From positions 682,001 through 746,000 of the forward strand of contig NZ_CP073637.1 in the NCBI RefSeq assembly GCF_029962485.1: a DNA stretch of 64,000 nucleotides, read 5' to 3'. This document shows positions 48,320 to 58,190 of this stretch, in pieces (position 1 is the first letter of the stretch; each line of letters begins with the position of its first letter). The notes below the pieces were generated by a model that was not told where the DNA came from, made no database searches, and saw only the letters and a program-made list of their open reading frames with translations. The stretch is from Burkholderia cepacia. GTDB lineage: Bacteria > Pseudomonadota > Gammaproteobacteria > Burkholderiales > Burkholderiaceae. Position numbers and translations under genes: made by a program.

Positions 48320-48348
48320 TTTATACCGCGTCGCCGGGCGGCTGGCAA
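48320..48348 (-). promoter_or_regulatory. aroG promoter
   Basis: On the minus strand TTGCCA (48348-48343) and TATAAA (48325-48320) are separated by exactly 17 bp, each one mismatch from the sigma-70 consensus. Transcription would start near 48313, just ahead of the leader peptide. Confidence 0.75.
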
Positions 48349-48369
48349 CCGGGGACGGTCGAAAATGCG

Positions 48370-48407
48370 GACAATCCGCGCGTTTTCTTCAAAATGCGCG
48401 GATTGTC
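48370..48407 (-). terminator. Hairpin terminator downstream of tldD
   Basis: A perfect 12-bp arm GACAATCCGCGC (48370-48381) and its inverse (48396-48407), with an inner TTTT/AAAA helix (48383-48386, 48391-48394) around CTTC. It lies 16 bp past the tldD stop and is followed on the minus strand by CGCATTTTCG. It insulates aroG from tldD. Confidence 0.75.
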
Positions 48408-48422
48408 TGCGTCGCGATGCGG

Positions 48423-49889
48423 TTATGCCGTACCGCCGACCGTCATCCGGTCGATCCGCAGGGTCGGCTGGCCGACGCCGACCGGCACGCTCTGGCCTTC
48501 CTTGCCGCACACGCCGACACCCGAGTCGAGCGACATGTCGTTGCCGATCATGCTCACGTCCTTCAGCGATTCGGGGCCGCTGCCGATCAGCGTGGCGCCC
48601 TTCACCGGGTAGGTGATCTTGCCGTTTTCGATCATGTACGCCTCGGACGCCGAGAACACGAACTTGCCGTTCGTGATGTCGACCTGGCCACCGCCGAAGT
48701 TCACCGCGTACAGGCCGTTCTTCACCGACGCGATGATTTCCTGCGGATCCTTGTCGCCGTTCAGCATGTACGTGTTCGTCATGCGCGGCATCGGCAGCGC
48801 CGCGTACGACTCGCGCCGCGCGTTGCCCGTGACCGGCATCTTCATCAGGCGCGCGTTCAGCGTGTCCTGGATGTAACCCTTCAGGATGCCGTCCTCGATC
48901 AGCGTCGTGCACTGCGTCGGGTTGCCTTCGTCGTCGATGTTCAGCGAACCGCGGCGGTTCGGCAGCGTGCCGTCGTCGACGACGGTCACGCCCTTGGCTG
49001 CAACCCGCTCGCCGATCCGGCCCGCGAACGCGGACGAACCCTTGCGGTTGAAGTCGCCTTCGAGACCGTGGCCGATCGCCTCGTGCAGCAGCACGCCCGG
49101 CCAGCCCGGCCCGAGCACGACCGTCATCGCGCCGGCCGGTGCGGGGCGGGCGTCGAGGTTGACGAGTGCGGCGTGCACGGCGTCGTCGACGTAGCGCGAC
49201 AGGACATCGTCGGTGAAGTAGCCGTAGTCGAAGCGGCCGCCGCCGCCACCGGAGCCGATCTCGCGGCGGCCGTTCTGCTCGGCGATCACGGTGACCGACA
49301 CGCGCACGAGCGGACGGATGTCGGCCGCGAGCGCGCCGTCGCTGCGTGCGACCAGCACGACGTCGTATTCGCCGGCGAGGCCGGCCATCACCTGCGTGAT
49401 GCGCGGGTCGCGCCCGCGCGCCATCTGCTCGATGCGCTCGAGCAGCTTGACCTTGGCCGTCGCGTCGAGCGACGCGAGCGGATCGGACGGCAGGTACAGG
49501 TCGCGGCCCGAGATGCCCTTCAGCGACGTCGCGGCCTTGATCTTCTGGCGGCCGCCGCCGGCTGCCGCGATCGCCTTGGTGGCCGCGGCGGCTTGCGCGA
49601 TCGCTTCCGGCGACAGGTCGTCCGAGTACGCGAACGCGGTGCGGTCGCCCGCGACCGCGCGCACGCCGACCCCCTGGTCGATGCTGAAGCTGCCCGATTT
49701 GACGATGCCTTCCTCGAGGCTCCACGCTTCGCTGCGGGTCGCCTGGAAGTACAGGTCCGCGTAGTCGACGCGGTGCGTGAAGATATCGGCGATCGTGCGC
49801 GTGAGCAGGCTTTCGTCGAGGCCGTACGGCGTGAGCAGGATGTCCTTCGCCAGCGCGAGGTTGCGGATGCCGGGTTCGATGATGTTCAT
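48423..49889 (-). CDS. tldD: Metalloprotease TldD
   Basis: A 488-aa subunit of the TldD/TldE (PmbA) protease, which trims modified peptides and antitoxins. The zinc motif HEAIGHGLEGDFNRKGSSAF (HExxxH, about 260) is intact, making this the catalytic TldD rather than TldE. RMTNTYMLNG and the C-terminal GVGVCGKEGQSVPVGVGQPT are family blocks. The ATG at 49889 was chosen over a TTG at 49910. It follows the Nit-type hydrolase gene on the same strand. No tldE lies in the window. Confidence 0.95.
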   Translation of the reverse strand: MNIIEPGIRNLALAKDILLTPYGLDESLLTRTIADIFTHRVDYADLYFQATRSEAWSLEEGIVKSGSFSIDQGVGVRAVAGDRTAFAYSDDLSPEAIAQAAAATKAIAAAGGGRQKIKAATSLKGISGRDLYLPSDPLASLDATAKVKLLERIEQMARGRDPRITQVMAGLAGEYDVVLVARSDGALAADIRPLVRVSVTVIAEQNGRREIGSGGGGGRFDYGYFTDDVLSRYVDDAVHAALVNLDARPAPAGAMTVVLGPGWPGVLLHEAIGHGLEGDFNRKGSSAFAGRIGERVAAKGVTVVDDGTLPNRRGSLNIDDEGNPTQCTTLIEDGILKGYIQDTLNARLMKMPVTGNARRESYAALPMPRMTNTYMLNGDKDPQEIIASVKNGLYAVNFGGGQVDITNGKFVFSASEAYMIENGKITYPVKGATLIGSGPESLKDVSMIGNDMSLDSGVGVCGKEGQSVPVGVGQPTLRIDRMTVGGTA

Positions 49890-49974
49890 GCGGATATCGG
49901 GGTTTCTCAAAAAGTTGTCGGGTGCTGCTGGGCAGATGGGTTGGCCGCGCGGCGTTTCAAGCGGCGCGGCGAAT

Positions 49975-50802
49975 TCAGGTCAGTACGCGGTGCCGCCACG
50001 CGGGCAGGCTCTGGCGCACGTCGGCAATGCGTTGCGGATCGATCGCGCCGAGCACGACGCTGGCGCCGACATCGCGGACCGCGACGATCTCGCCCCACGG
50101 GTCGATCAGCATGCTGTGGCCCCAGGTGCGCCGGCCGTTCTCGTGCTTGCCGCCCTGCGCGGCCGCGAGCACGTAGCACTGGTTCTCGACGGCCCGCGCG
50201 CGCAGCAGCGTTTCCCAGTGCGCGCGGCCGGTCGTGTACGTAAATGCCGACGGGACGACGATCAGCGCGCAGTCGCCCATCCGGCGATACAGCTCCGGAA
50301 AGCGAAGATCGTAACAGACCGACAGGCCGACCCGCCCGAACGGCGCGTCGAACGCGACGACCGTGTCGCCCGCGCGGATCGTGCGGGCCTCGTCGAACGA
50401 TTCGTCGCCTTTCTCGAAGTTGAACAGGTGGATCTTGTCGTAGCGCGCGGCCTCGTTGCCGGACGGATCGAACACGAGCGTCGTGTTCAGCACGCGATCG
50501 GGCTCGGGCGCCTTCAGCGGCAGCGTGCCGCCGATCACCCAGATGCCGTGGCGGCGCGCGGCGTCCGCGAGGAAGCGCTGGATCGGGCCGTCCTGATACG
50601 GCTCGGCGAGCGCGAGCTTGTCGGTGTCGCGATGGCCCATGAAGCAGAAATACTCGGGCAGCAGCACGAGCTGTGCGCCTTCGCCGGCGGCTTCCGCGAT
50701 CAGGCGGCGCGCTTCGGCGAGATTGCGTGTGACGTCCGGCGTGCTCACCATCTGCAGCGCGGCAACCCGGAAGGGTGTGGCGGAACGGGTGTGGTCGGTC
50801 AT
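49975..50802 (-). CDS. Carbon-nitrogen hydrolase, Nit1/Nit2-like (deaminated glutathione amidase type)
   Basis: A 275-aa hydrolase with the Glu-Lys-Cys triad: Glu in LVLLPEYFCFMG (about 50), Lys in YDKIHLFNFEKG (about 122) and Cys in VGLSVCYDLRFPELYRR (about 160). The CYDLRFPELYR block is typical of Nit1/NitFhit proteins, which hydrolyse deaminated glutathione as metabolite repair. It has no link to the nitrilase at 7.2 kb beyond the superfamily. It lies between yhdP and tldD, which are neighbours in E. coli without it. Confidence 0.9.
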   Translation of the reverse strand: MTDHTRSATPFRVAALQMVSTPDVTRNLAEARRLIAEAAGEGAQLVLLPEYFCFMGHRDTDKLALAEPYQDGPIQRFLADAARRHGIWVIGGTLPLKAPEPDRVLNTTLVFDPSGNEAARYDKIHLFNFEKGDESFDEARTIRAGDTVVAFDAPFGRVGLSVCYDLRFPELYRRMGDCALIVVPSAFTYTTGRAHWETLLRARAVENQCYVLAAAQGGKHENGRRTWGHSMLIDPWGEIVAVRDVGASVVLGAIDPQRIADVRQSLPAWRHRVLT

Positions 50803-50853
50803 CGCGGGATCGGTTGCATCATAAATGGGGTGCGGCCCGGCGCCATGCGCGGC

Positions 50854-53800
50854 TCAATGACTTGGGTTCGCTGCATCGGCCGGACCGTGATTCATCTTAC
50901 CCTGATCGCCCCGCACCCGCTCGATATGCGGATGCGCCCACGAGCCGGTGATCGCGTAGTCGAGCGCGAACGCGTGCGACAGCGTTTCCGACAGCGCGTA
51001 GTTCGCGGCCAGCACGCCGATGCCGAGCAGCGGATTGATGATGGCCGCCCCGATCGCGGCTGCCCCCGCACTGATTTTCGGCGCGACGTGCGCATGCAGG
51101 TCCTGCGTCTCGGTGCCGAGATCGACCGCGCCGCGCACCGTGACGTTCGCGGGCCCCGTCATCATCGAGAAATCGTCGGTGCGCGCGATTCCGTTCGAGA
51201 TCCGGCCGGTACCGGTGATCTTGTCGAACGGCAGCCCCTTGCCGACCACGTCGCGGAAATTCAGCGTCAGGAAGCGCGCGAGGCTCTGCAGGCTCAGCAC
51301 GCCGAGGAGTTTCGCCGCGCCCGGATCGACCTTCAGGATCTGCCCGTGCTCGAGGTCGAGCGCGACCTGGCCGCCGAGCGACGGGAAATCGAGCGCGGTC
51401 GGGCCGCCGCGCCAGCCGACCTTGCCCGTCACCGTGCCGTGGCCGTCCGCGAGCGTGCGCGGCAGGCCGACGCGATCGAGCAGTGCGCCCGCGTTGTCGA
51501 TGTCGAGCTTGAAGTCGAACACGGTGCGGCGCGGCGCGTCGTTCTCGTCAGCGCCGCGGGCGAGCGCGCGGCGCGACGTGCGCCAGTTGCCGGTCGCCGT
51601 CAGCTTCGCGGCCGGGTTCGACAGCTCCAGCTTGTCGAGCTGCCACACAGGCGTGCCGTCTTCGTCGATGTTGCGTGCGTTGACGACGAGCCGGCCGATG
51701 TCGTGGTCGCGCGCGACGACCTGGTCGACGATCAGGTCGATCGACGGCATCGGGCGATCGGTCGGCGTCGGCAGGTTCATCGCACGGCCGACGAGGTCGT
51801 GCTGCGCGCTCTGCGGCACCACCAGCTTCGCGAGCCGCGCGTTCAGCACGCCCGCGCCGTTGTGGCCGCCGCCCGGCGCCCACGACAGGTAACCCGACAC
51901 CTGGTTCGACGCAATGTTCGCCTGCCAGAGATCGTCGACGTGCGACGCGCCGACGATCACGTTTTCCCAGTTGCGCTTGAGCAGCTTCAGCGTGCCGAAA
52001 TGGAGCGCGAAACGCTTCGGCGCGAAGCTCGCGAAATCGACGCGCGGCGCGGACTGCGGCTCCGGCGCGCGCGGCGTGTCGGGTTTCAGTGTATGGGCGA
52101 GCGCGAGCCACGCGTCGGCGTCCAGCTCGCTGACGTCCACGGCCGCGCTCACGCCGTCTTGCGGCAGGTCGGGCATTCGGTGGATGCCCATCGCACCGCG
52201 CACCGCGCGCAGCGGCTGGCCGCGCGTCGCATCGAGCAGGTAGGTGGCCGACACGGGGCCGAGCGTCAGGTCGGCATGCTCGAGGCGCTTGCCGTCCGCT
52301 TGCGGCGCCGGCTGCAGCGTGAAGCTGAACGGCATCGGCGTGCCGGCCGGTTTCGCGAACGGCGCGGGGAAATTCAGTGCCACGCCGGTCAGGTCGGAAT
52401 GCGCGCTGATGTCGGGCAGGCGGCCCGGCGCGCCGCGCACGGCGACCTTGTACGGCGCGTCGCCGACCACGTGTTCGAGCAGCGCGGCCGCCGGGCCGTG
52501 CAGGTTCAGGCCGCGCGCGGCGTCGAGCGCGAGCCGGCCGTCGACGTCCACGGTGTACGGGCCATGCGACTGGAAGTTGCCGTTCGCGCGCACCGGGCCG
52601 CCGAGGAAGCGCCCCGACAGGTCGTGCAGCGACGCGCCGGCCTCGGTGAAGCGGACGCTGCCGCGCAGCGCCGACAGCGGCGGCACGCCGCTGGTCGACA
52701 GCGTGTTGCCGCCGAACGCGAGCGCGCCTTCGATGTGCGTATGCGGATGCGCGACGTGCTGCGGAATCGTGATCTTGAGCGCGAGCGACGCGGGCCCCTG
52801 CGCGTCGATCCGCTGGCCGATATGGCCGCTCATCGTGCCGAGCGAGCTGTTGTCCGCGTAATCGATCAGGTCGGCGAGCGGGCCCTGCGCATGGCCGTCG
52901 ATGATCAGCGGCGAGTGCGACGGATTGCCGAGATCGTCGATGCGGCCCGCGACCTTCGTCAGCGCGACGCGCTTGTAGTGTGCGCGATCGATGTCGAAGC
53001 GCAGCTTGTTCTGCGTGAGCTCAAAGACGCCGTCGATCCCGTCGAGCGCCGGCCAGACGCTCGGCGTGCCGTTCGCGAGCTTGCGCGGCGGGTAGGGCGT
53101 CGGCTCGAAGCGGCCGCCGGTGAACGGCGCGACGATATGGAACACGCCGGCGTCGGGCTCGTGTTCGAACGGGAATTTCTCGAGCGGGCCGCGCGCGACG
53201 ATCGACGCGCCCTTGGTCACCTTGCCGTCCTGCAGCGCGTGGCCGAGATAGTCGCGCAGATGCTCGGACATCCCGGTCGGCAGGTAGCGCGGAATGCGTG
53301 CCACCGACGCGCGCGCGAAATCGGCGCGCAGGTCGAGCGTGCCGCGGCCGTGGCCGGGGTTCGTGTACGAGCCCGATACCGCGATTTCGGCATCGGGGTT
53401 CGACACGAGCAGGTCGGGCAGCGACACGTCGACGCGCGCGTGCTTCTCGCCGGGCGCGGGCGTGATGACCCACTTGGCGTTGCCGCGCAGCCGGTCGAAC
53501 GTCAGGCGCGGTTCGTCGAATTCGCCGGGCACGGTGACGGCTGCATTGACCGTGTCGAAATGCGCGTTGCCGCCCGTTTCGTTTGCGTCGACGCGGCCCC
53601 ACAGGTTCTCGATGCCCGGCCAGCCGGCGCGCGGGTGGCCGCGCGGCGAGAGCCCAGGCGGCGGCTCCTGGGCGGCGAAGCTGATGCCCTGCAGGTCGCC
53701 GAGGAACCGGTAGCGAACGATCGGCGCGGCGCCCGTGCGCCGCTCTTCTTCGGCGAGGTCGGCCCGCGCGGGTTTCGCGCGCTCGACCTCGATTTGATAG

Positions 53801-55059
53801 TTCTGCATCATCCCGCGCGGGTCGATCTTGATCAGCTCGTTGCGCAGGCGCGCCGGCAGCGGCAGCCCGCGGATGAACTCGCTGAGGATGCCGAGATCGA
53901 CGCGGTCGCCGACGACGCTGATCAATTGCCCCTGCGTCGCGGTCGGTACGCGGTAGCGCGCCGTCAGCGTCGACAGTGCGAGCGAACGCGCGAGCGGCGT
54001 GCCGTCCGGTAGCGGCAGCTGGCCGAGCTCCGCGTTGAAGCGCGTCAGGTGCAGCGTGTAGTCGTGTCCGGCGTCGAGCACCATGTCCCAACCGAAGCCG
54101 ACCGTCGGCACGTCGAGCCGCGGCTGCGTCGGGCGCACGCGCAGCACGACGTCGGCGCCCTGCAGGTCGCCGCCCGCCGAGCGCAGGTGGCCATCGCTGA
54201 AGGTCGCCCAGATCGCGTTGTCGATCCGGCCCGCATGGATCGTCAGTGGCACGTCGAGGTAGCGCGTCAGCGTCTGCAGGTCGACGGGCCCCGTCGACAG
54301 GTACGCGTCGCCGGTCCAGTTCGACGGCTTGCCGATCGGGGCGAGCGGCTTGTGCCTGAAGCGTGCGCGGAAATCGAGCGGGCCGAGCAGCAGGGTGCCG
54401 TTCGCGGGCGCCTGCAGCGCGACCTTGTGCACGCGGCCGTTGTTGAGCACCGCGAGCCGGATGCCCGACAGCACGAGTTCGGGTGCGTCGTGTTGCGCGT
54501 CGCGCCAGCGCAGCGTGCCGCCGCGCAGCACGATCGCCTCCTGCTTCAGCAGCCAGGTGCCGAACGTGTCGTTGCCGCCGTGGGTGGTTGCCACGCCGAC
54601 GCCTGCGACGCTCAGCGAGCCGTCGGCGGCGCGCGCGACGACGAGGTCGGGCTGGTCGACGATCAGGCTCGACAGCGCGGGCGACAGCCGCAGCAGCGAC
54701 ATCCACGACAGCGCGGCCGTCGCGTGCGGCACCGACAGCGCAATCTTGCCGTCGCGGCCGCGGATCGTCAGGTTCGTGAGTTCGACGCCCGGCTGCATGC
54801 CGGACCAGTTCGGGGAAAGCTTGCCGATCGAAAGCTGCGCGTGGAGCTTGTCGGACACCGCGCGCTCGATGCGCGGGCGGAATTCGTCGATGCGGGGCAG
54901 CAGGACATAGCGCAGCCCGAGGAATGCGCCGGACGCGACGAAGTAGGTGCCGATCCCGACTGCCAGCGTCACCCTGAACACGCGACGCAGGACCGGATGA
55001 TCGTGCTTCGGAGGTCCCGCTTCGGGCGCAGCTACGGCGGATTCCTGACGGTCGGACAT
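50854..55059 (-). CDS. yhdP: YhdP-family AsmA-like protein
   Basis: A 1401-aa inner-membrane-anchored periplasmic protein. One helix lies near the N-terminus (VTLAVGIGTYFVASGAFLGL, about 31-50). A very long beta-rich region with DUF3971 and an AsmA-like C-terminus (LDLEHGQILKVDPGAAKLLG, FDKITGTGRISNGIARTDDF) follows. YhdP, TamB and YdbH are bridge proteins that carry phospholipid to the outer membrane. It is followed by nit and tldD, matching the conserved yhdP-tldD linkage. The size is slightly larger than E. coli YhdP (1266 aa). Confidence 0.93.
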   Translation of the reverse strand: MSDRQESAVAAPEAGPPKHDHPVLRRVFRVTLAVGIGTYFVASGAFLGLRYVLLPRIDEFRPRIERAVSDKLHAQLSIGKLSPNWSGMQPGVELTNLTIRGRDGKIALSVPHATAALSWMSLLRLSPALSSLIVDQPDLVVARAADGSLSVAGVGVATTHGGNDTFGTWLLKQEAIVLRGGTLRWRDAQHDAPELVLSGIRLAVLNNGRVHKVALQAPANGTLLLGPLDFRARFRHKPLAPIGKPSNWTGDAYLSTGPVDLQTLTRYLDVPLTIHAGRIDNAIWATFSDGHLRSAGGDLQGADVVLRVRPTQPRLDVPTVGFGWDMVLDAGHDYTLHLTRFNAELGQLPLPDGTPLARSLALSTLTARYRVPTATQGQLISVVGDRVDLGILSEFIRGLPLPARLRNELIKIDPRGMMQNYQIEVERAKPARADLAEEERRTGAAPIVRYRFLGDLQGISFAAQEPPPGLSPRGHPRAGWPGIENLWGRVDANETGGNAHFDTVNAAVTVPGEFDEPRLTFDRLRGNAKWVITPAPGEKHARVDVSLPDLLVSNPDAEIAVSGSYTNPGHGRGTLDLRADFARASVARIPRYLPTGMSEHLRDYLGHALQDGKVTKGASIVARGPLEKFPFEHEPDAGVFHIVAPFTGGRFEPTPYPPRKLANGTPSVWPALDGIDGVFELTQNKLRFDIDRAHYKRVALTKVAGRIDDLGNPSHSPLIIDGHAQGPLADLIDYADNSSLGTMSGHIGQRIDAQGPASLALKITIPQHVAHPHTHIEGALAFGGNTLSTSGVPPLSALRGSVRFTEAGASLHDLSGRFLGGPVRANGNFQSHGPYTVDVDGRLALDAARGLNLHGPAAALLEHVVGDAPYKVAVRGAPGRLPDISAHSDLTGVALNFPAPFAKPAGTPMPFSFTLQPAPQADGKRLEHADLTLGPVSATYLLDATRGQPLRAVRGAMGIHRMPDLPQDGVSAAVDVSELDADAWLALAHTLKPDTPRAPEPQSAPRVDFASFAPKRFALHFGTLKLLKRNWENVIVGASHVDDLWQANIASNQVSGYLSWAPGGGHNGAGVLNARLAKLVVPQSAQHDLVGRAMNLPTPTDRPMPSIDLIVDQVVARDHDIGRLVVNARNIDEDGTPVWQLDKLELSNPAAKLTATGNWRTSRRALARGADENDAPRRTVFDFKLDIDNAGALLDRVGLPRTLADGHGTVTGKVGWRGGPTALDFPSLGGQVALDLEHGQILKVDPGAAKLLGVLSLQSLARFLTLNFRDVVGKGLPFDKITGTGRISNGIARTDDFSMMTGPANVTVRGAVDLGTETQDLHAHVAPKISAGAAAIGAAIINPLLGIGVLAANYALSETLSHAFALDYAITGSWAHPHIERVRGDQGKMNHGPADAANPSH

Positions 55060-55289
55060 GCGGCGGACGGGCGGCGATATGGTAGTTTTGCAGACTGACG
55101 TTGAAATGTATCACACGGGTTCGTGCCGGCGGCCGTTGCGGCAGCGCGGCACGGGCTTTCCGGCGCGCGGTTTCGCGACGGACGCACGTGCGTCCCGCGA
55201 TGCCGCGCCGAGTTCATGAGGCCGGTCGGCAGCGGGGCGCGCACGCGCCGGCCCGTGCCGGCCGGCCTTTCCGCCAGGCCCGCTTCTCG

Positions 55290-58091
55290 ATGACCGACGC
55301 TTCCGCCCTGATCAGCACGTCCTATTCCCGATACCTTGCCCGCGCGGCTGCCGCGCGGCCCGCGCTCGCCGAGCAGGTGGCCGCGTGGGCGGCCGCGCCG
55401 CTCGGCCGCGCGCAGCTCGACGCGCGCCTCACCGAATTGCTCGCGATGCCGGCCGGCACGGCCGCGCCGAACGAGGAGCAACTGAAGCGCGCACTGCGGC
55501 AACTGCGCGCCGAGGCGTTCGGCGCGGTCGCGGAGCGCGACCTGCGCGGGCTGGCCGACGTCGCCGAGGTGACGGGCGCGATGACCGATCTCGCCGAAGT
55601 GGCCGTGCAGCGCTCGCTCGCGCTGTTGTCGGCCGAACTCGAGGCGATGTACGGCGAGCCGCGCGGCGCCGACGGCCAGCGCGTCGTGCTCGGCGTGGTC
55701 GGGATGGGCAAGCTCGGTGGCCGCGAGCTGAACGTGTCGTCGGACATCGACCTGATCTTCGTCTACGAGGACGACGGCGAGACGACCGGCGGCACGCGTT
55801 CGCCGCTGTCCACGCAGGAATACTTCACGCGGCTCGGCCGGCGCCTGATCGGCGTGCTGTCCGAGGTCACGGCCGACGGCTACGTGTTTCGCGTCGACAT
55901 GCGGCTGCGCCCGAACGGCGATTCGGGGCCGCTCGTGTGCAGCCTCGGGATGCTCGAGGAGTATTTCTACGTGCAGGGGCGCGAGTGGGAGCGCTATGCG
56001 TGGATCAAGGGGCGGCTCGTGTCGCAAGGCGACAGCGACGCCGCGCAGCGGCTCGAGTCGCAGCTCGAGTCGATCGTCAAGCCGTTCGTCTACCGCCGCT
56101 ATCTTGATTTCGGCGTGATCGGCGCGATCCGGTCGCTGCACCAGCAGATCCGGCAGGAAGCCGCGCGTCGCGCGTCGATGCGGCCCGACAAGGCCGACGA
56201 CATCAAGCTCGGGCGCGGCGGGATCCGCGAGATCGAGTTCAGCGCGCAGGTGTTCCAGCTGATCCGCGGCGGCCAGGATGCCGAATTCCGCGTGCGGCCG
56301 ACGCTCGCGGTGCTGCGTCATGCGCAGGCGCGCGGGCTGATCGGCGAGGACGTGCGTGCGCGCCTGTCCGATGCTTACAACTTCCTGCGCACGCTCGAGC
56401 ACCGGCTGCAGTACCGCAACGACGCGCAGACGCACGCGATGCCGGTCGAACCGGATGAACGCGCGGCGCTGGCTGCGTCGCTCGGGTTTGCCGACTATGC
56501 GGCGCTGATGACGGTGCTGGACGGCCACCGGACCTTCGTCGAGGCGCAGTTCCACCAGATTTTCGCCGACAAGGTGAGCGGTGCCCCGTGTGCGGCCGGC
56601 GACGACACGGCAGCCGCGTGGATCTGGAGCGGCGCGCTGGCCGACGATGGCGAGGACGACGCGCTGGTCGCGCGCCTCGACAGCCTGGGCTTTGCCGATC
56701 CGGCCACCGTGCTCGCACGGCTGCGCGCGATCTGGCAATCGTCGCGCTATACGGGATTGCCGGAAAAGAGCCGGCAGCGCTTCGACAGCGTCGCGCAGCG
56801 GGCGCTCGACGCCGCGCCGAAGATCGATGCCGCGCGCCGCGACGACACGATCGTGCGCCTGTTCGACCTGCTCGAGACGGTCAGCCGGCGCGGCGTCTAT
56901 CTCGCGCTGCTGACCGAATATCCGGCTGCGCTCGACCGCGTGCTGTCGGTGCTCGGCGCGACGCGCTGGGGCGGCGGCTACCTGATCCGTCACCCGCAGC
57001 TGCTCGACGAACTGCTCGACGACGAGGCGATCGCGAGCCCGTTCGACTGGCCCGTGTTCAAGGACGCGCTGCGCGCGCGCCTCGCGGCGGCCGACGGCCC
57101 CGAGCAGCAGATGGACCTGCTGCGCCATGCACAGCACGCGGAAGTGTTCCGGATCCTGCTGATCGACCTGGCCGGGCAGTTGTCGGTCGAGCATGTGAGC
57201 GACCGGTTGTCCGAGCTGGCCGACGCGGTGCTCGACGTGACGATCGAAGTCGTCTGGTCGCAGCTTGCGAAGCGCCATCGCGACGTGCCGAAGTTCGCGG
57301 TGATCGCATACGGCAAGCTGGGCGGCAAGGAGCTCGGCTACGCATCGGATCTCGACCTGATCTTCCTGTACGACGACCCCGACGAGCGCTCGGCGGATGT
57401 CTACACGACCTTCACGCGGCGGCTTATCACCTGGCTCACGACCGCGACCGGTGCCGGCGCGCTGTTCGACATCGACCTGCGGCTGCGGCCGAACGGCGAG
57501 GCCGGGCTGCTTGTCACCGATCTCGATGCGTTCCGCCGCTACCAGCTGCGCGAGGGCGACGCCGCGAACACGGCGTGGGTGTGGGAGCACCAGGCGCTGA
57601 CGCGCGCCCGCTACAGCGCGGGCGATGCGCAGATCGGCGAGGATTTCGAGGCGATCCGCCAGCAGGTGCTGACGACGCCGCGCGACGGCAGTGTGCTCGC
57701 GAAGGAGATCGTCGACATGCGCGGCAAGGTGTTTGCCGGCCATCCGAACCAGACCGAGCTGTTCGACCTGAAGCACGATCGCGGCGGGATGGTCGACATC
57801 GAGTTCATCGTCCAGTACTGGGTGCTGCTGCATGCGTCGAGCGACGCCGAGCTGATCCGTAACACGGGCAACATCGCGCTGCTGCGCGAGGTCGCGCGCT
57901 TCGGGCTGATGGGGGAGGACGAGGCCGAGCGCGTCGGCGCCGCGTACCGCAAGTACCGGAAGCTGCAGCACAAGCTGCGGCTCGACGGGATGGAGAAGGC
58001 GCGCGTCGAGCCGGCCGTGGTGGCCGACGAGCGGGCGGCGGTGACGGCGCTGTGGGAGCGGGTGTTCGGCGCGATTGAAACGGGCGTTTGA
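55290..58091 (+). CDS. glnE: Bifunctional glutamine synthetase adenylyltransferase/adenylyl-removing enzyme
   Basis: A 933-aa enzyme controlling glutamine synthetase by AMP transfer and removal. It holds two nucleotidyltransferase domains: the adenylyl-removing one near GMGKLGGRELNVSSDIDLIF (about 140) and the adenylyltransferase one near AYGKLGGKELGYASDLDLIF (about 671), each with GGxE and DxD motifs and followed by a helical GlnD_UR-type domain. The start at 55290 gives MTDASALISTSYSRYLARA; the open frame extends 63 codons further upstream with non-conserved Arg-rich sequence. It is divergent from yhdP. Confidence 0.95.
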   Translation: MTDASALISTSYSRYLARAAAARPALAEQVAAWAAAPLGRAQLDARLTELLAMPAGTAAPNEEQLKRALRQLRAEAFGAVAERDLRGLADVAEVTGAMTDLAEVAVQRSLALLSAELEAMYGEPRGADGQRVVLGVVGMGKLGGRELNVSSDIDLIFVYEDDGETTGGTRSPLSTQEYFTRLGRRLIGVLSEVTADGYVFRVDMRLRPNGDSGPLVCSLGMLEEYFYVQGREWERYAWIKGRLVSQGDSDAAQRLESQLESIVKPFVYRRYLDFGVIGAIRSLHQQIRQEAARRASMRPDKADDIKLGRGGIREIEFSAQVFQLIRGGQDAEFRVRPTLAVLRHAQARGLIGEDVRARLSDAYNFLRTLEHRLQYRNDAQTHAMPVEPDERAALAASLGFADYAALMTVLDGHRTFVEAQFHQIFADKVSGAPCAAGDDTAAAWIWSGALADDGEDDALVARLDSLGFADPATVLARLRAIWQSSRYTGLPEKSRQRFDSVAQRALDAAPKIDAARRDDTIVRLFDLLETVSRRGVYLALLTEYPAALDRVLSVLGATRWGGGYLIRHPQLLDELLDDEAIASPFDWPVFKDALRARLAAADGPEQQMDLLRHAQHAEVFRILLIDLAGQLSVEHVSDRLSELADAVLDVTIEVVWSQLAKRHRDVPKFAVIAYGKLGGKELGYASDLDLIFLYDDPDERSADVYTTFTRRLITWLTTATGAGALFDIDLRLRPNGEAGLLVTDLDAFRRYQLREGDAANTAWVWEHQALTRARYSAGDAQIGEDFEAIRQQVLTTPRDGSVLAKEIVDMRGKVFAGHPNQTELFDLKHDRGGMVDIEFIVQYWVLLHASSDAELIRNTGNIALLREVARFGLMGEDEAERVGAAYRKYRKLQHKLRLDGMEKARVEPAVVADERAAVTALWERVFGAIETGV

Positions 58092-58162
58092 GTCAGGCGT
58101 TCGAATCGGATGTCCGAATCCGCGGGGCAGGGCGGGCGCGATCGAGCGGCTGTTCGGCAAAT

Positions 58163-58190
58163 AAAGACCGGCGCATGCGCCGGTCTTTTT
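58163..58190. terminator. Bidirectional terminator between glnE and recN
   Basis: Stem AAAGACCGGCG/CGCCGGTCTTT (58163-58173, 58178-58188) around CATG, ending in five T. It lies between convergent genes. Confidence 0.9.

Noticed and set aside
49777..54012. A 1411-codon plus-strand open frame
   Set aside because: Antisense to yhdP, nit and the start of tldD; composition is that of a shadow frame.
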